This document shows positions 47,453-60,631 of a stretch of 64,000 nucleotides of DNA, piece after piece (position 1 is the first letter of the stretch; the number at the start of each line of letters is the position of its first letter). The DNA is from Todiramphus chloris collaris (Eukaryota; Chordata; Aves; Coraciiformes; Alcedinidae), in contig JANVCC010000048.1 in the NCBI GenBank assembly GCA_025345505.1, positions 1,782,037-1,846,036 of the forward strand. Direction: 5' to 3'. The notes beneath the pieces were generated by a model. That model was not told the DNA's origin and made no database searches. It was given only the letters and a program-made list of their open reading frames with translations. Position numbers and translations under genes: made by a program.

Positions 47453-49290
47453 GTAAGTAGCAAAAGTAGACCCAAAGGTTCCTATTTAAAGAGAATAATC
47501 TTATTTATGGGAAAAGCTGTTGCCTGTTCAATACTTTGTCACAGATTCCTGAAGGATGGATGGATACAACCTCATGTCTAGTCAGAAATGAAGGATAAGA
47601 ATGGATAGTTTTGTCTTTAGATATACTCTAGGTGACAACACTTGGTGTGATCAAAAGAAAATTATTTCTCTGAAGATGACCCATTGAAGATGGTTCCATC
47701 TAGGGGTGCACACTTACCACGGTAACTTTTATTTCAGCTCAAAGTAGTGCCTTGTTTTCCATGGCATCTTGACAAAGAAGTGCTTAATAGAAGCTCTGAC
47801 GCTTAGTAGAAGTTTAGGTTTTTTAGAGGAGCTTGAGGAGAAGTTTGGTGATGTGTGCATTTGATATGTTTGTTTAACTAGGTCTGAGAGTGGAAAAGTC
47901 ATTTAATTAGGGTGCACATATAAATTCACATTGAAGCTCTAAATGGCATATGGTGCAAACACAATCAGACTCAGTATTCTGACTTCCAGAGAGGTGTGTT
48001 AAACTAATCTGTAGATGCAAAAGCAACTTTGTGCCTCTCAGCTGCTGATTATGTACAGAATTTACCTGCCACCAATACTGGAAATGTTATGTATCATAAA
48101 GTATTACAATACTAAGAATTTTCTGAAGTGAATGTTATGGATTTGTGTGGCTATATGTGGAAAAATGTGGCTCTAAGTTTTACTTGCTTGAGGTGTTTTT
48201 GAAGTGCAGGTAGATCCATGTTAAAGGTTTGAAGGATGCTTTAAGCCATGGCACAGCATTCTTTATAGGAGCTTTGGCAGATGAATTCCTTGTCCTTGTA
48301 GCATTCCACTGCATAATCCCTGTGCTCCCGTTCCTGCCCTAATGTGTAATCTTTCTTGACTTCCATTACCAGGAAGGAATTGTGATATAAAACTTAAATC
48401 CTAGGCCCCTGATGGGAAAAGACCCAAAAGCATTAACCTCCAGAACTCATCGAGATAATTTATTTTCACATTTTTTGGGGGAGAATGAGTGGAGACCAGC
48501 AAGCACCTTAGCTTTTAGTGGGGATATAGGACTTTCATTTTGTAGGTGGTGGTGCTGCTGATTTATCTGCTTACGTTTGTGGATTGGGTTTTACCAGGAT
48601 CAGTTTCTATAGGAATTGCATTAGACAGTCTGGAGGGTGTAAATTAAGAGGAATGCAAAGAAATACAAAATTCTGAAAGACCACGGGGGGGAATACACAG
48701 ATGAAATGGAAAGTGTCAAATTAAATATCTGACTTTTTTGGAGGGGGGCCTTTTATTAGTATTCTACATTAGTATTCAAGTTAATAACTTGACTAAAAGA
48801 AACTAGTTTTGGACAACTTAAAAGTTGCCTTGCACAGGAATTTGAAGATCATTATTTTCAACACTGTGTTCTTTCTCAGATGCAAGTTTTTTTATATTAT
48901 ACACCACTCAAATCCCTAAGCCATCATAATCTGTAACTCAATTTCCATTTATACCTAAAAGCTTCTGACATCTGTGTAAACACCAGTATCTTCACAAGTA
49001 CGTAGAAATTTTACTCCCGCTGTGTATCAAGTGAAAGAATCTGAAGTTTAAAATGACACTAAGCTTAACAAGCAACTCCTAGTGATTTTCTGCTGCTGCC
49101 GGTATTTAAATGGATCTTCCCTTCAATATTTCCTGTTTTGTCAGCGGCCTTAGATTCTTACTGAGATCTTCCAAACCAGCATACAGTCCTTTGAATACCA
49201 AGATAATTTGAGTAAACTTTTCAGCCTTTTTTTCCTTGTAGTTTACTATCACAGGGACAGTGGGCCTCTTTTTGAATGATTCATCAGCTT
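47453..49290. other. Non-coding stretch, no gene seen
   Basis: No gene, RNA gene or transposon is recognised. The sequence is AT-rich without notable repeats. Confidence 0.6.
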
Positions 49291-49400
49291 TCATAGAATC
49301 ACAAAATCATTCAGGTTGGAAAAGGCTCTTGGGATGATTGAGTCCAACCATTAACCCTACTCTACAAAGTTCAACCCGTAAACCATGTCCCTCATGAGTT
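49291..49400 (-). mobile_element. CR1: CR1 LINE terminal fragment, reverse orientation
   Basis: TCATAGAATCACAAAATCAT, CAGGTTGGAAAAGGC, GATTGAGTCCAACCATTAA and AAGTTCAACCCGTAAACCAT are the reverse complement of the 3' end seen at 9,480-9,588. About 110 bp remain. Confidence 0.92.
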
Positions 49401-49884
49401 CTTTCGTGAACAAAGAGCACCAGCAAGGCAGAAAAGACAAGCTCTGAGACTAATAAATGGACCAATGCAACTAAATTTTACAAACCCAGCTTCTTCCTCC
49501 CTCTTTGGCACTTATGCCTTATCTTTTATGTGTACAGTTTGTACTTATTTCCTTGGCTTGCGGGCGAGGATTCGTGAGAAATAAACAAACACATACATAT
49601 GATAATGTCTAGTAATTTACTCAAATAATATAAATTAATCACAGCTGCAGATCTGTGCCCTGACTATGGATTTCTGTCACCCCCTGCCTGAGCAGTGTGT
49701 AGGGTTTATAGTGGTTACAGTGTCTGTTTTAACATGAATCCAGGAATTCTAGAGCCTGCTTTGTAAACTATAACGTATACTCTTACAGGTCAATCTGCTG
49801 GGCTGTACCAATATGCCAACTATAAGGAATCTTCCTGAGTTTTTTTCTTTTTAAACTATTTAAGGAGCCCAGAAAGGAGCTGTG
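49401..49884. other. Non-coding spacer between two CR1 ends
   Basis: Nothing is recognised in this spacer. Confidence 0.6.
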
Positions 49885-49998
49885 GTGATCTGTTCCTGCA
49901 TGGCCTGCCCTGGGTGACCCTGCTCTGGCAGGGGGGTTGGCCTTGGTGTTCTCCAGAGGTGTCTTCCAACCCCTAACATTCTATGATTCTATGATTAT
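49885..49998 (+). mobile_element. CR1: CR1 LINE terminal fragment
   Basis: CTGTTCCTGCATGGCCTG, CTGGGTGACCCTGCTCTGG, GGGGGGTTGGCC and TCTCCAGAGGTGTCTTCC, then AACCCCTAACATTCTATG with repeated ATTCTATG, mark the end of the left-edge CR1 subgroup. Confidence 0.92.
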
Positions 49999-51129
49999 TT
50001 TATCTCAGAAGGCACTTGGCTTAACACGCCTGTGCTTACAGTCAGATGTGAGATCTGCTTTTTGGTATAGAGCTTATAACTGGTTTTTGGGTGAAGGTCA
50101 AGATTATCCTTGTCATAGTCTGCATATTACTTCACTGTGGTCAAAATCAAAAGTGATGGATTAGTGGAAGTATGTCATTTTTTTTAAAGCTCCCTGAGAA
50201 TTGCTCTTCCTTAATGAGATATTATTATCATTGTTTTCTGTGACTGTTGTTTGGATGTCACCATATTATGTTCACGTGATCCACTTTTGTCACCTTGACG
50301 TGTGTTAAACTGTAGCTCTGCTTGATCCCAACCTGGAAAGGCTGCATTTTTACGTTGTGCAGGAAACAAGAAAGCTATTATGTCTTCTACAGTCACATTT
50401 GCAATGATTTGTTGTGCTGCGGCCAGTTTGACTTTGCTTGGAGAAAGAGAGAGCCAGGCTATTGTAGTCTGCTTCCCAGACTGCCCAAGTTGTATCCAGA
50501 TAGGCTCAGTTCTTTGCCTGTGAAAGCAAAACTCCACTTCTCTCTGAGCTTTTTCTGGGGTCCTGAACCGGTGATCTGCAGAGATTGTGTGGAAGCTCTA
50601 GGTTAGAAATCTGTGTCCTTTGCCAGGGCTCCTCCTCTCAAAGCCTGAAGGCTGTGATTACTCAGTCTACGTGTTAGGAAGGGAAAGCTTCGTTGACCCC
50701 AGAGTTAGTGGTTTCATGTTTGAGTTCTGAAAAGCTGAAGTCATGCACTACAACCCTCTCATCACCCTGTTTGAGGGGTAGCTGCACTTAAATGATCTTG
50801 GTGTCTTTCGGGGAATTCACATTTTCCATGAGAGTTTCTATTCTGCTTTTCCACTTTTCTCACATTGTGTTTAGATCTCATCACAGCAGCTTTTGGCTTG
50901 TCTGGAAGACGGGGATCTGAAGTTTTCTGACCCTGCAAGCAGCATGCTGAACTGAGCATGTGGAGAAGAAAGTCAGCCTCTATTGGCTGAAAGAGAAAAC
51001 TTGGCACCTGGATTCTCTCTCTAGCTCAGCAGAACAAAACACTTCCTTCTCAGCTAGCCTGAACGTGTCCTTGGTTGTTTCTTTATATGGAAAATAATTC
51101 TCACTGCTGCTAACAAAAAAGAATACTGA
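49999..51129. other. Non-coding stretch, no gene seen
   Basis: The frame at 50,211-50,537 (108 residues, minus) and its plus-strand partner show no known domain. No repeat is recognised. Confidence 0.55.
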
Positions 51130-51415
51130 TCCCTAGCTTTTATATAGCCCATATTAGCTCAGGCTCACAGAACCTTTTACAAACAAAACCAGAAGCATGA
51201 ATGTTTTTTCTTTTTCTTCTTTTCTTTTTTTTTCTTTTATTTTTAATGTTTTAGGTTTCCCTTTTATAGTGTGTGTGTTTGGGTTTTTTGTTCTTCTTTT
51301 GTTTTGGTTTTTTTATGCTGGGAAACCGTGGGAAGTGATTTACCCCATGTTATCCAGCAAGTCAGGGATGCAGCTAGAGCAGAATCTGATCCCCCAACCC
51401 AGTGCCTCAGACACT
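51130..51415 (+). mobile_element. Amniote MIR-like SINE relic with T-rich insert
   Basis: The left block (CTTTTATATAGCCCATATTA, then GGCTCACAGAACCTTTTAC) matches the 'CTTTTATATAGCGCC...CAAAGCACTTTAC' head of amniote MIR-type SINEs. The right block (51,317-51,415: GGAAACCGTGGGAAGTGATT, CCAGCAAGTCAGGGATGC, AGCAGAATCTGATCCCCC) matches 'GGAAACTGAGGCACAG...CAGCAAGTCAGTGGCAG...GAACCCAGG'. Between them lies a T-rich tract of roughly 115 bp, so the two halves have been separated. Confidence 0.65.
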
Positions 51416-54400
51416 GGGGCTGCAGGAAGCACGTAAGAAAGAAGCTGCACAGTGAAGAGCCCATGGCAAGAGCTGCCTTTCACAGCCTGTTTCACCAGCT
51501 TCATTCGTTTCCATTGTTTTTGGTTTTTCCATCATATCACCCTCCCTTTGAAGTGGTGAGGGATTTCATGGCAAGGCATTTCAAATGCAGGAGGCTTTGC
51601 TCAGAGTGAGGGGGCGATGACCTTCCAGGGTCAGCAGGAATTGCAAGTTTAGCCATGGCAGAGCCACCTCTTATCCCCTGCTGCTGATTCTACTCCACTT
51701 CTACCCCTCAGGTAGTGATGCAATCGCTGTGGCGTTTTCAATATTCTCACTGATTCCACTCTGTTTTCAGGGATGAAGGCTAAAACTAGTTTGGCTCATC
51801 AGAATTCATTCATTCCTTCAGAAGTTCAAAGCTGGGTCAGCACAAACCAGAACTTTGCCTTGGAAGCATTTAGGCTTTTTTGGTTCCCCACCCCATCCCC
51901 TTTTTTTATTTTTTAATCTTGCATTAGTGCCATGTTTAACTATGTCCCCACATAAAAGCTTTCTGGCACAAAGTCCTCCATTCAAGTCATTCTCTGTGTC
52001 ACTGATTAATTCAGATCATTAACTAAGAAGCAAACTACCTAATCATTTGTCCATATGTGGCCTGCATATGGAGCAAGCTTGTAAGCTTATAAGTGCTGTT
52101 GGCTAGCAAGGAAACCACTGGCATTTCATTACATTTTTGTCTCAGCACTTTCTGACCCTGCCCAAAAAAAAATGAAAAGCCAAAGCACAGCCTGGCTTTA
52201 CAGTAATTCCTCTCAGTGCCATCAGAAAGAACAGCTCATCATCTGACATTTCTAGTCCAATTTCAAGAGCTCAGATATTTAAGTGTACAGTCACCTGGTC
52301 CAACTTTGGTTCGTTTCTTGTAACTTGGTGTTGGAAAAACTCTGTAATGATCATTAATTTTATATTGTGAATGAAATCAAAGGGAATTTGGATAAGTAAA
52401 TATCTGTGATAGCTGGAAGTTAGAAGGTAATTCTCCTGTTGTAACCTCAATCTGTGACATTCAGACTTTGGTTACAGGCTATGCTTTACTGAAGTCTCTG
52501 AGCTCTGCCCCATCAAGTCCCAGTTTAATCAATACTTTTATTTTGGCTGATTCTCTTTCAGTATTTTCATAATGCAAACCTGTAATCACTCTCCAATAGT
52601 TTTAATTATAGCTACTTCTCGAGAGACCTTGCTCTATTTCTTTATATCTATATGACATATGTCTTAAATGGAGTTTTGGAGATCTCAGAATTTAAATGCT
52701 GTTCGAACAGTCTTATGTGTAGTAGAGGTGAGATCTGAACCCTAGTGAATACCCATGAATGACTTCAGTATTTTACTAATTGCTTTGTGCTTGGTTCCTG
52801 TAGCCACCACAGACTTAAAAGGTGCAGGGCACATGTGCCTACTACAGGACTTTGCGTGAGGCTTCAAAATACAGCTCTTTAGGTTAATGAGAAATGCCCA
52901 AGCCTCCGTAGCTTATTTAGAAAAGCAAAATGTCACAAAATAACTGCCTTCCATCCTCACAAAGTATCCTCATGTGTCTGTAAGCTGAAAGAGCTGCTTC
53001 TTACAAGGATATCCTTAGGTCAAGGTGGTGAGAAACAGTCAGCACAGGCAAACATCTGCTCTGCTTTACTTTTTTTTATCATGAGAGTTGGCCAGCCTAT
53101 GGCAGTGATGAGTGATCCCATGGGAGTGGTACCATGTTTCATGCTCCATTGTATTTCTTCAAGGTTTCCCCCCTGTTTTGATGCTTTTCTGCACTTTGGC
53201 AGGTATCACAAAGCTCAGCCAGTGTACACATCACCGTGCCTCAGTTTCCCTCTGCCACAGGATTTTTGGCTGCAGACACAAACAATGCACATGAGGCTTC
53301 CCTAGAAGGAAAAAGCAACCAACTTGCCCTAAGCCTAGCTCTGGACAGTCAAATCCTCTGAGAGAGACTAGGTGTATCTTTTTCTAACAGTGCCTTTCAA
53401 AATCTCCATATCAGATGTTAAAGCTCAGAGTTATTAAGGATGTAGAATACCTGGAACTACCCACAAGGCAGTAAAATTGCTCATGGACACCTTTAGTGAC
53501 AACACTTCCATGTTATTTTGTATTTCTGTATGTGTGTCCTCTTGGGTTGGCTTTATTTGAATGTGGTAATTTTTTGTTTTGTCTTCTCTTTTTATCACAC
53601 TGCTGTTTTCCTTTCAGTACCATTCCAACTCCAGACTACTGGATTTCAGCATCATATCTAATCCTCTAAAATGGAATTCTCCATCTCTTTGGTTCTTATC
53701 ATCATCTTCCAAGGCAAAATCGTGTGAAATCAGTGGGGACTGAAAACAATATTTGTCTGCTTAGACAAATATTACAAATAAATATACTTACTGACAGCAG
53801 AGTCACGAACTTCTCCACAATGCAGCTGGCATGAAGCTTCTGTATTTTCATCTGTGGATAACTGTTTCTGTGATCAACAAGGAAAAGTTGCTAGACTATG
53901 GAAGGAACTGATAACAGTTGTGTCTGAAAACATTAAACTAATTAAACGTCAGGCTGTGGGAAAAGTGGTCAGAATAAAAGCAGACGGTTAATAGAAAGTT
54001 ATCTAGCATACAGAGGGAAAAAGAATCAAGGAGATCTGTAAAAATCCTGGTTTTGTCTCTAGTGGGTTGCAAACCTAATTGCAAACCTTACTTGCCCTTC
54101 TTCCTTGCTAATAAGTTGCTGTTATCCACTTTCAGAGACAGGACAGCTGGCTTGGACTGACCTAATATAGCTGTTCTTGAGGAATAGTTTGTACTTGAGA
54201 GAAAAAGAGGGGACTGAAAGTAGAAAGAAGCTGTCAGAATTAGCAAAGCTACAGGAGACAAGGTAGATCAATCAGCTCTCTGTGGTATTGCTCGGAAGAT
54301 AGGTTTCCTAAGAAACTGTTTTGGTTTTGCTCCAAGGAGGCTTTTTTTTCCAAAACAGACCAGAAATGCAAGATTTGGACTAAAGTCAGACTTTCTGCTG

Positions 54401-57400
54401 TAAATCTTATTTGCTGGGATGGGCTGTGTTGGATATCCAGGCTGAGAATGGGAAGCTTGTCTCCCTCTATCCTAAGAGACAAGACCTGAGCAAGAGAGGG
54501 AGTGTGGTCAGAGAGATAAGAAAATGTCAGAGGTACTGTTTTCTCAGACTGAAAGCATCAGTGATAAACATAAGAAGGTTCTACACGCACAGATCCTTAA
54601 AATACCTTTAAGAATCTGGGTTTTAGTCCCCAGGATTATCCAGGCTTTTGATTCTGATAAGATGACTTATGAAGGTGCCAATAAGTACTGCTTACAGAGA
54701 TGTTGTTTATGATGTTTGCATTCAAAGCTGTGAGTTCAGAACGTGGGCCATGCTAGGGAGGTAATTTGCACTTGTACAGCCTGTGTGTGAAAACTCCATG
54801 AATGTAAATTTGATGTGAACTTGGGTATCACTGGAAGTTCCTCTCTCATTTCCCTACTACTTACTCTGTTTCTTTTTTCGACTGGCAGGTACAAAATAAT
54901 ACATCTTTAAAAATGACTGGTTTTAGCAATATCCCATTGGAGCCATGCCTCCATTAAGAGGAAATACTGCCTCGTGGGCAGGACAGTGCTGCTGCATTCA
55001 GCAAGGATGTCTCTTACTGCAGTATCCTCTCTGACCTATTCTGTTTAGATGGTCCAGCAGCATGATGTGTAGTGATTCTGCACCTCAGTTTCCATCTGTT
55101 TTTCCTCAGTATTAGGTCTGAGCCCTTTTAATACCCAGTAAAGACCTTTCCACCAACACAGTACTGTTTCTTACCTTGGTGCTAAACCAGTTTTTGTATA
55201 AAGTCCTGAAGTAGTGAGTAGAGATCTCCCTTGTGCTAGAACCAGGTAATGTTTTATGGAAACAAACACTTCTTAAATGTAAACTTTGCCATCAGAAAAA
55301 AGAAGGAAATAAATAATGTTTCCCTTTTATTTTAGTTTCAATCATCTCCACACTCCATTACATGTGAATAAGATATTAGTTATGTTGAGCAGAAACTCAG
55401 GTCATACTGAATGAGCTTCTATTACTTTTATTCTATTATTTATAATATATTTTATTCTATCGCTTTTAGTTATATATCAAGGTTAAATGTTAATTGTAGT
55501 TACTGTATTAGTCCATTTTCATTATAGTGGATGTTATTTTCATCTTAGGGATTTTTATACAGAATTGACTCTCAGAAAACAGTTTTAATCTGGCCTGGTG
55601 TGCAAGCAAAACCAGTCTGGTTCTAATATTGTTTTGGTTCAGCAAAGAATAGTAGTGAGAAGCTTCCCCGAGGTTGATATCACAGGCTTACAAATGCCTG
55701 ATAAAAAGGTGAGCATGGTTGGAAAACAGATTTCCTGGCCTGAAATAGAGGGAAGAAGCATTTCTGCATTTTTCAGTTGTTTTGCTTCTTTTGGATAAGG
55801 CGTGTTTAAATACTGATCTCGTCCTTTCCTTGCTGCCTGCACCAAAATGGAAAGAGAAGTGCTTCTATTGCTGAAGTAGAGCATAGTAATATAGCTGCTT
55901 GTCATTAGCAAAGAAATACTGCAGCCAGGTTAGGGAGAACATCCTGAATCTCAGGACCTTTTAAAATCTCAGGCCAAGTCAATGAAAGATCACAACACAG
56001 GTACAACAAAATGCTGACTTTGTAATCCATGTTCTACTCATTTATCAAACTATTTCTTTTCTTTTTTTTCCATTTCTTTTCCTATGTTCCATTATCCTTG
56101 TAAGGTACTTGGGAGACAGGTTACTCATAGAAGAACATCTTCTTTCACTTCTGTAAATCCCAAGTCTTCCTAGACTTCTCCAATAACATCAGCACATGTA
56201 AATACATCCGTGACAATAGTTTCTCTCCAGCCTGCAGCATGGGCCCAACCCTTTACTTCTCTCCCTTTCCTCTACTTGTCCACCTCTGGGTTCTGCATTC
56301 CTCTTCTATATGTCCTCAGCACGTTGCATTCAAGCCCCACCTGCTCTACTCCTAACATGCCTGAAAAGACATACCCCTGACCTTTCCTATTAAAGCCAAG
56401 ACTAATCTGAAAATATTTTTACTCTCCAATTATATGATTAGTGATGGGAGTTTTGTACAATGCATCTCACTTTCCCCCTATTCACAGCACCATTTCACTG
56501 CGATATAATCCTGTCAGAGTGACACTTCTATATTGGTGTCACCGAGAGAAAGAAAAGGATCAGAAATCTGTGTAAGATTGCTGTTCTGGGTACCAGGTTG
56601 TGGAGACCCTCTTAGAACAGGGATGGTCAGATTGCAGACACACCAACAAACCAAACTGTGGCTGATTTCTTTGCTGAAAAATAATGATAATAATAAAATA
56701 ATGATGATAATAGTAACAATAACTCTGGTAAATGGCTTTTGAGCGAGGTGTGTTTCTGGTGCCAAGTGTCCAGAGCAGAGAGGTATGAGGCACAGGAGAG
56801 TGGGAAGGAGAGAGGCAGCACTGGTGTCCCCCCACCACCTCCTCCCAGAGCCTCCTGGGTTGGGGAATCAGCAGGAGGGGAAGAACAACCAGTGCCAAAA
56901 TGCTTCTCTCAGCTCTGTCTGACAAGGCAGCTCAGGCGAAAGCTGTGCTATTTTAGTAAAAGGCTTTGGATGAAAATAACAGCGTAATACACAGCAGTGA
57001 TCTAATCGTTTGTAACAGGTTTATTCACAAATCCTCATTTAGTGTCCACTGAGGTAAAGCTCCAGTTGATAGACCAGCTAGTCAATCAAAAAGCAAAATA
57101 TTTTGTCAAATGTCTAAAAATAAATAGCCATCTGACTTCAACAAAGGGACTTTTGCCCCATCCAGCTGTTGTTTTTATAGAGTTTTCTATAGCCATTTAT
57201 GGAGTTTCTTTTCTCTTCTGCTCCTATGGTTTGTTTCTCTTATGCAATGAATTGTGAGAGTAAGACTGACTAGGAAAGGAGATAAAGGCACCATGTGATT
57301 TTTTTTTTTCTTTATTTGTTCTGTAAAGCATGTAGCTCATTGTATACAATTGTATAAATGGCAGTAAAATAATTGGCTTCAGTGGGAGCTTTATTTGGGT

Positions 57401-58350
57401 AATTGCTACATAAGAATTGCAGTCTGGGGCTCCCACTGTTTTAAGCAGTTCCAAAATACGGAGATAACTTTTTTTTTCAGATCTGTACAGTATCTAATAT
57501 TTATTTCACATCTCTACAGAGCTAGGGTACTTAGGCAAAAAAGGGGAAGCAAAAGGAAAACATCAAGTGAATCCTTTTTAGGCAGGAGTAATACTGGATG
57601 GTCTCTCTCCAGAGCTTTGCTTGTGATTTCCATTTAAAATAAGGCGTGAAAGTACCTGGTAGTTCTGATAGTCCCATTTTCAGTCCCTAAATAAAAATAC
57701 ATTGATGCGGTCTATCACTCTGAGAGAGAATAACAAATATTTTAGAATATCTTCACCTGGGGATGCAATGATATTCATGTATAAAAATCTTATCCATGTC
57801 CCCGAGGAGGCGTGAGGTGATGCAAACTAAACCAGAACACAGTATTTAGCAGTAGCTGCTCTAGACGTGTTCTTTCAAAGCCTGTGCTGGGTTGGTGTTG
57901 AGGGGTACAGCAGGCTGGCATGTCCCCTGGCACAAGGGTGAGCTGGTTATGGGATGTTACATCAATTTGGTGTTGCTTTTGTAGAGGAACAAACAAGCCA
58001 GATAAGGATTTCACTGAGGAGCCAAAGTGTGACATGAAGTGTTTTTATCTGTTTTGAGTCAGAGAAGCAAGAAATCTAAGAGGCTGCTGACTCTCACAGC
58101 CTGAGAATTGATTTTTTTGTAGAGTCTACTGCTTTATGTAAATAATAAGCTTTCCAAGAATAACATTGAATTCTTCTTTTAAATATTTAAACTCTGAAGG
58201 AGATCTGGCTTACTCACTAGAAGAAATACTGGACTGAGCATACATACTTTGCTCCATAGTCCCCTATTCTCTTGGTCTAAACCAGCTACTTTTACAGAAA
58301 TAGGAAACTTCTGTTGTTCTGAATTACTTAATTCTGCACAACGAAGTGGA
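51416..58350. other. Non-coding stretch, no gene seen
   Basis: About 6.9 kb without a recognisable gene, RNA gene or CR1. Possible tiny MIR scraps (CTCAGTTTCC) occur near 53,240 and 55,082. An ATA/ATG simple repeat lies at 56,679-56,724. A good acceptor-like tract ends at about 53,617 (TTTTCCTTTCAG), but no donor follows. Confidence 0.55.
56679..56724. repeat. (AAT/GAT)n imperfect trinucleotide repeat
   Basis: AATAATGATAATAATAAAAT and related trinucleotide units. The isoleucine-rich frames on the minus strand come from this. Confidence 0.85.
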
Positions 58351-58870
58351 ACTGATGTCAGGGTTTAGGGTGAGGGTGGCCCCTTAGACCTGTCACAGTC
58401 CATCTCTGTTACCCCCCTCCCTCCCCAGAGGGGAAGAGAAAGGGAATGAGGGAGAGAGACTCAGCCATAGACAAGGGAACTGCAACAGCTCCAGTGACAA
58501 TCAAAATAATAGCAATAAAATGGAATATATACAAATATATATAAAACCGGTATGGAACCCAGCCCCCCTGATGGCAGTTACATCCCCGTCAGCACTGGTG
58601 CTGTGGAGCAGGCACTGGGAGAGTCCCAGCAGCAGCTGGGAGCTGTGTTCAGGAGCTGGGATCTGGTGCTGGGTTCAGGAACCCCCAGAGCGGGACCGAG
58701 GGCAGAAGGGACAGAGACCCCCTCGGGTGCTCCGAGGAAGGAACCAGCGTGGGGCACAAGCCCCAGCAGTGGCCTCGGGCTGCACCCCCCGGGCACTGAC
58801 TCTGCCCATGGGGGGTTCTGGCTGCCAGCAGCAGCATCAGTGCTGTTCTCACTCAAAACAGGACAACTGA
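58351..58870 (-). mobile_element. Solo ERVL-like LTR with 5-bp target duplication (fossil)
   Basis: The LTR spans 58,356-58,865 (510 bp). Read on the minus strand it begins TGTCCTGTTTTGAG and ends CCCTAAACCCTGACA, close to the TGTCCTGGTTT.../...ACGACA ends that I recall for bird ERVL-type LTRs. ACTGA at 58,351-58,355 and again at 58,866-58,870 is a perfect 5-bp target duplication, the size usual for class III/ERVL elements. No internal region is present, so this is a solo LTR left by recombination between two LTRs. Its intact duplication suggests an insertion younger than the SINE relics. Open frames inside it are not genes. Confidence 0.85.
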
Positions 58871-60631
58871 AGAAGTGGCTAAAGGGCTTAATGAAGAGCA
58901 ATTAGGAGAAACAAATATTTGGAGAGATGAATAATATAAAATGGAAGTGACAATTAATTTGAAGCAACGACTTTCTAAGGGCTGTTCTCTTGCAGCTGAA
59001 CTGTTGTACTGAAATATATGTATGTATTTGGTAGTGGATGATCGTGTCAGAGGGGTTTCCTTGTAGATCTTTGGTGAGAGTCCATTGTCGTTTTCTTGCC
59101 TTGAATTTCATCATCTCTTCTTTGCTACTGCGACTCCCTTTCTAACAAGTTTAGAGATTAAATGCGAAAGGAGCGCAAACCCGGAGGAAAAGAAAGTGTT
59201 AAAGACTACGTCGACCTGTAAAACTTTTTGTGCTCTTCCTCCAGCTCTCACATCAAGAGGCACTCAAGGCCCAACTGCAGCAATTGTTATAAAAGCCAGT
59301 CAGAAGGGTACTTTTTCTCTCCTGGAAAAAATGTGGTACTGAAGTGCCATTATGGGGACCCGGCTTTTACCTAAAGACCTCCCAATAGGATAAACAAATT
59401 CGCCTTGAGCAGCTCGGTCAATATGAGGGGCCTCCATCCTGCAGCAAGGAAGACGTTGGAGCTTTGGTAGTGCATATTTATATGCCTGAAGTATGAGCAC
59501 CTAGGCAAGAAAGGTACAGCTTCGGTGGCAAAGAATGGAAAGCGTTTTGAGGGAGGAGAGGCTGAGCAGTGATGCAGCGATTTTCTTCCCCCCTGAAAGC
59601 ACAGGGTGAAGTCAAAGGAGGGAACAACAGTTTTTTTTCAGATGTCCAGTAAGTCTGCCCCATGTATAAGAAGCTGGAAGTGATACTGAAATCAGCAATA
59701 GGCTTTATAGAGGTTGTAAATTTTATCCACTGAAGACCTCCAGCGAGGTGTAAGCTTCAAATTAAACCCGTGCCTCCAAATAGGCCAGCCAAGACTACTG
59801 GGTTTCTGCGATTTTCAGGGTATTGCTGAGAGATGTATAAGCTCTGATATCATCCTTTAAACTTTCTTAAAAAGTAGAATATAATGTGCAAGGCAGTGTG
59901 CATATGGATTAGGTATTCCACTTTAATTTGGAGAGAATAAATTACTGGAGTACTATAAAAACAAAAAAAACCCAACAAAACCAAAGGAAAAAAAAAATCC
60001 AGATTATAAAACATGCAGGAAAATGGAGAAGAACAAGTTGTCCTGCCAGCACCAGCACAGATGCATATGCACAATGCTGAGAAAATAAGCTGTCTTTCCC
60101 AGCCTCGGTGACAGTCAATAAAGAGCGATGGCTGACAAAAACAATGTGATAAAGGCTGGGTTGTGTGCCTTGCTCTTTTGCAGGGAATCCATAGCAGAGC
60201 ATATTCATTAGTCATATTTTGTAATCAGTCATATTATTGGTAACCGAGTTTTATGTATAGCTCCCTGTCCACCTGACAGAAAGTACTATATGTACTATAT
60301 ATTTCCTCTGATGCACTGGTAGTGATCAAATCTAAACTGTCTCTAGCATAATCCAGAAAGGAAAATAAAAGCAGAAGTTCTTAGAAGGGGAGGAAATAGA
60401 AACCAAAGGAACAGTAAAGACACATTCATTTAAAGTGATGCTAAAACCTGAGAGTGTGCACTTCATCAGGGAAGAAAAAAAGTATTGGAAGTGGCATTCC
60501 ACAAGCACTAGACAAAATCTATAGCAGTTGGCAGTGCTTTACATTTGGGTATTATGTTTCTTGGCTCAGCTGCTGCCAGTGGTGGTGGTTATCAGAGTAC
60601 TTCTGTGCTTTGTTACACCACTTAGATGCAC
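58871..60631. other. Non-coding stretch, no gene seen
   Basis: No gene, RNA gene or repeat is recognised. The minus-strand frames at 59,850-60,215 are hydrophobic, AT-driven and without a known domain. Confidence 0.55.

Noticed and set aside
53212-53262. Possible MIR scrap (GTGCCTCAGTTTCCCTCTG)
   Set aside because: Only about 20 bp match, too short to call a SINE.
53590-53720. Acceptor-like CTGTTTTCCTTTCAG suggesting an exon
   Set aside because: No donor follows, and the downstream frames have early stops or no recognisable content.
55078-55106. Possible MIR scrap (CACCTCAGTTTCCATCTG)
   Set aside because: The match is too short and lacks flanking SINE sequence.
447-58865. The two LTRs as ends of one provirus
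   Set aside because: They are 58 kb apart, no retroviral internal sequence lies between, and one has its own target duplication.
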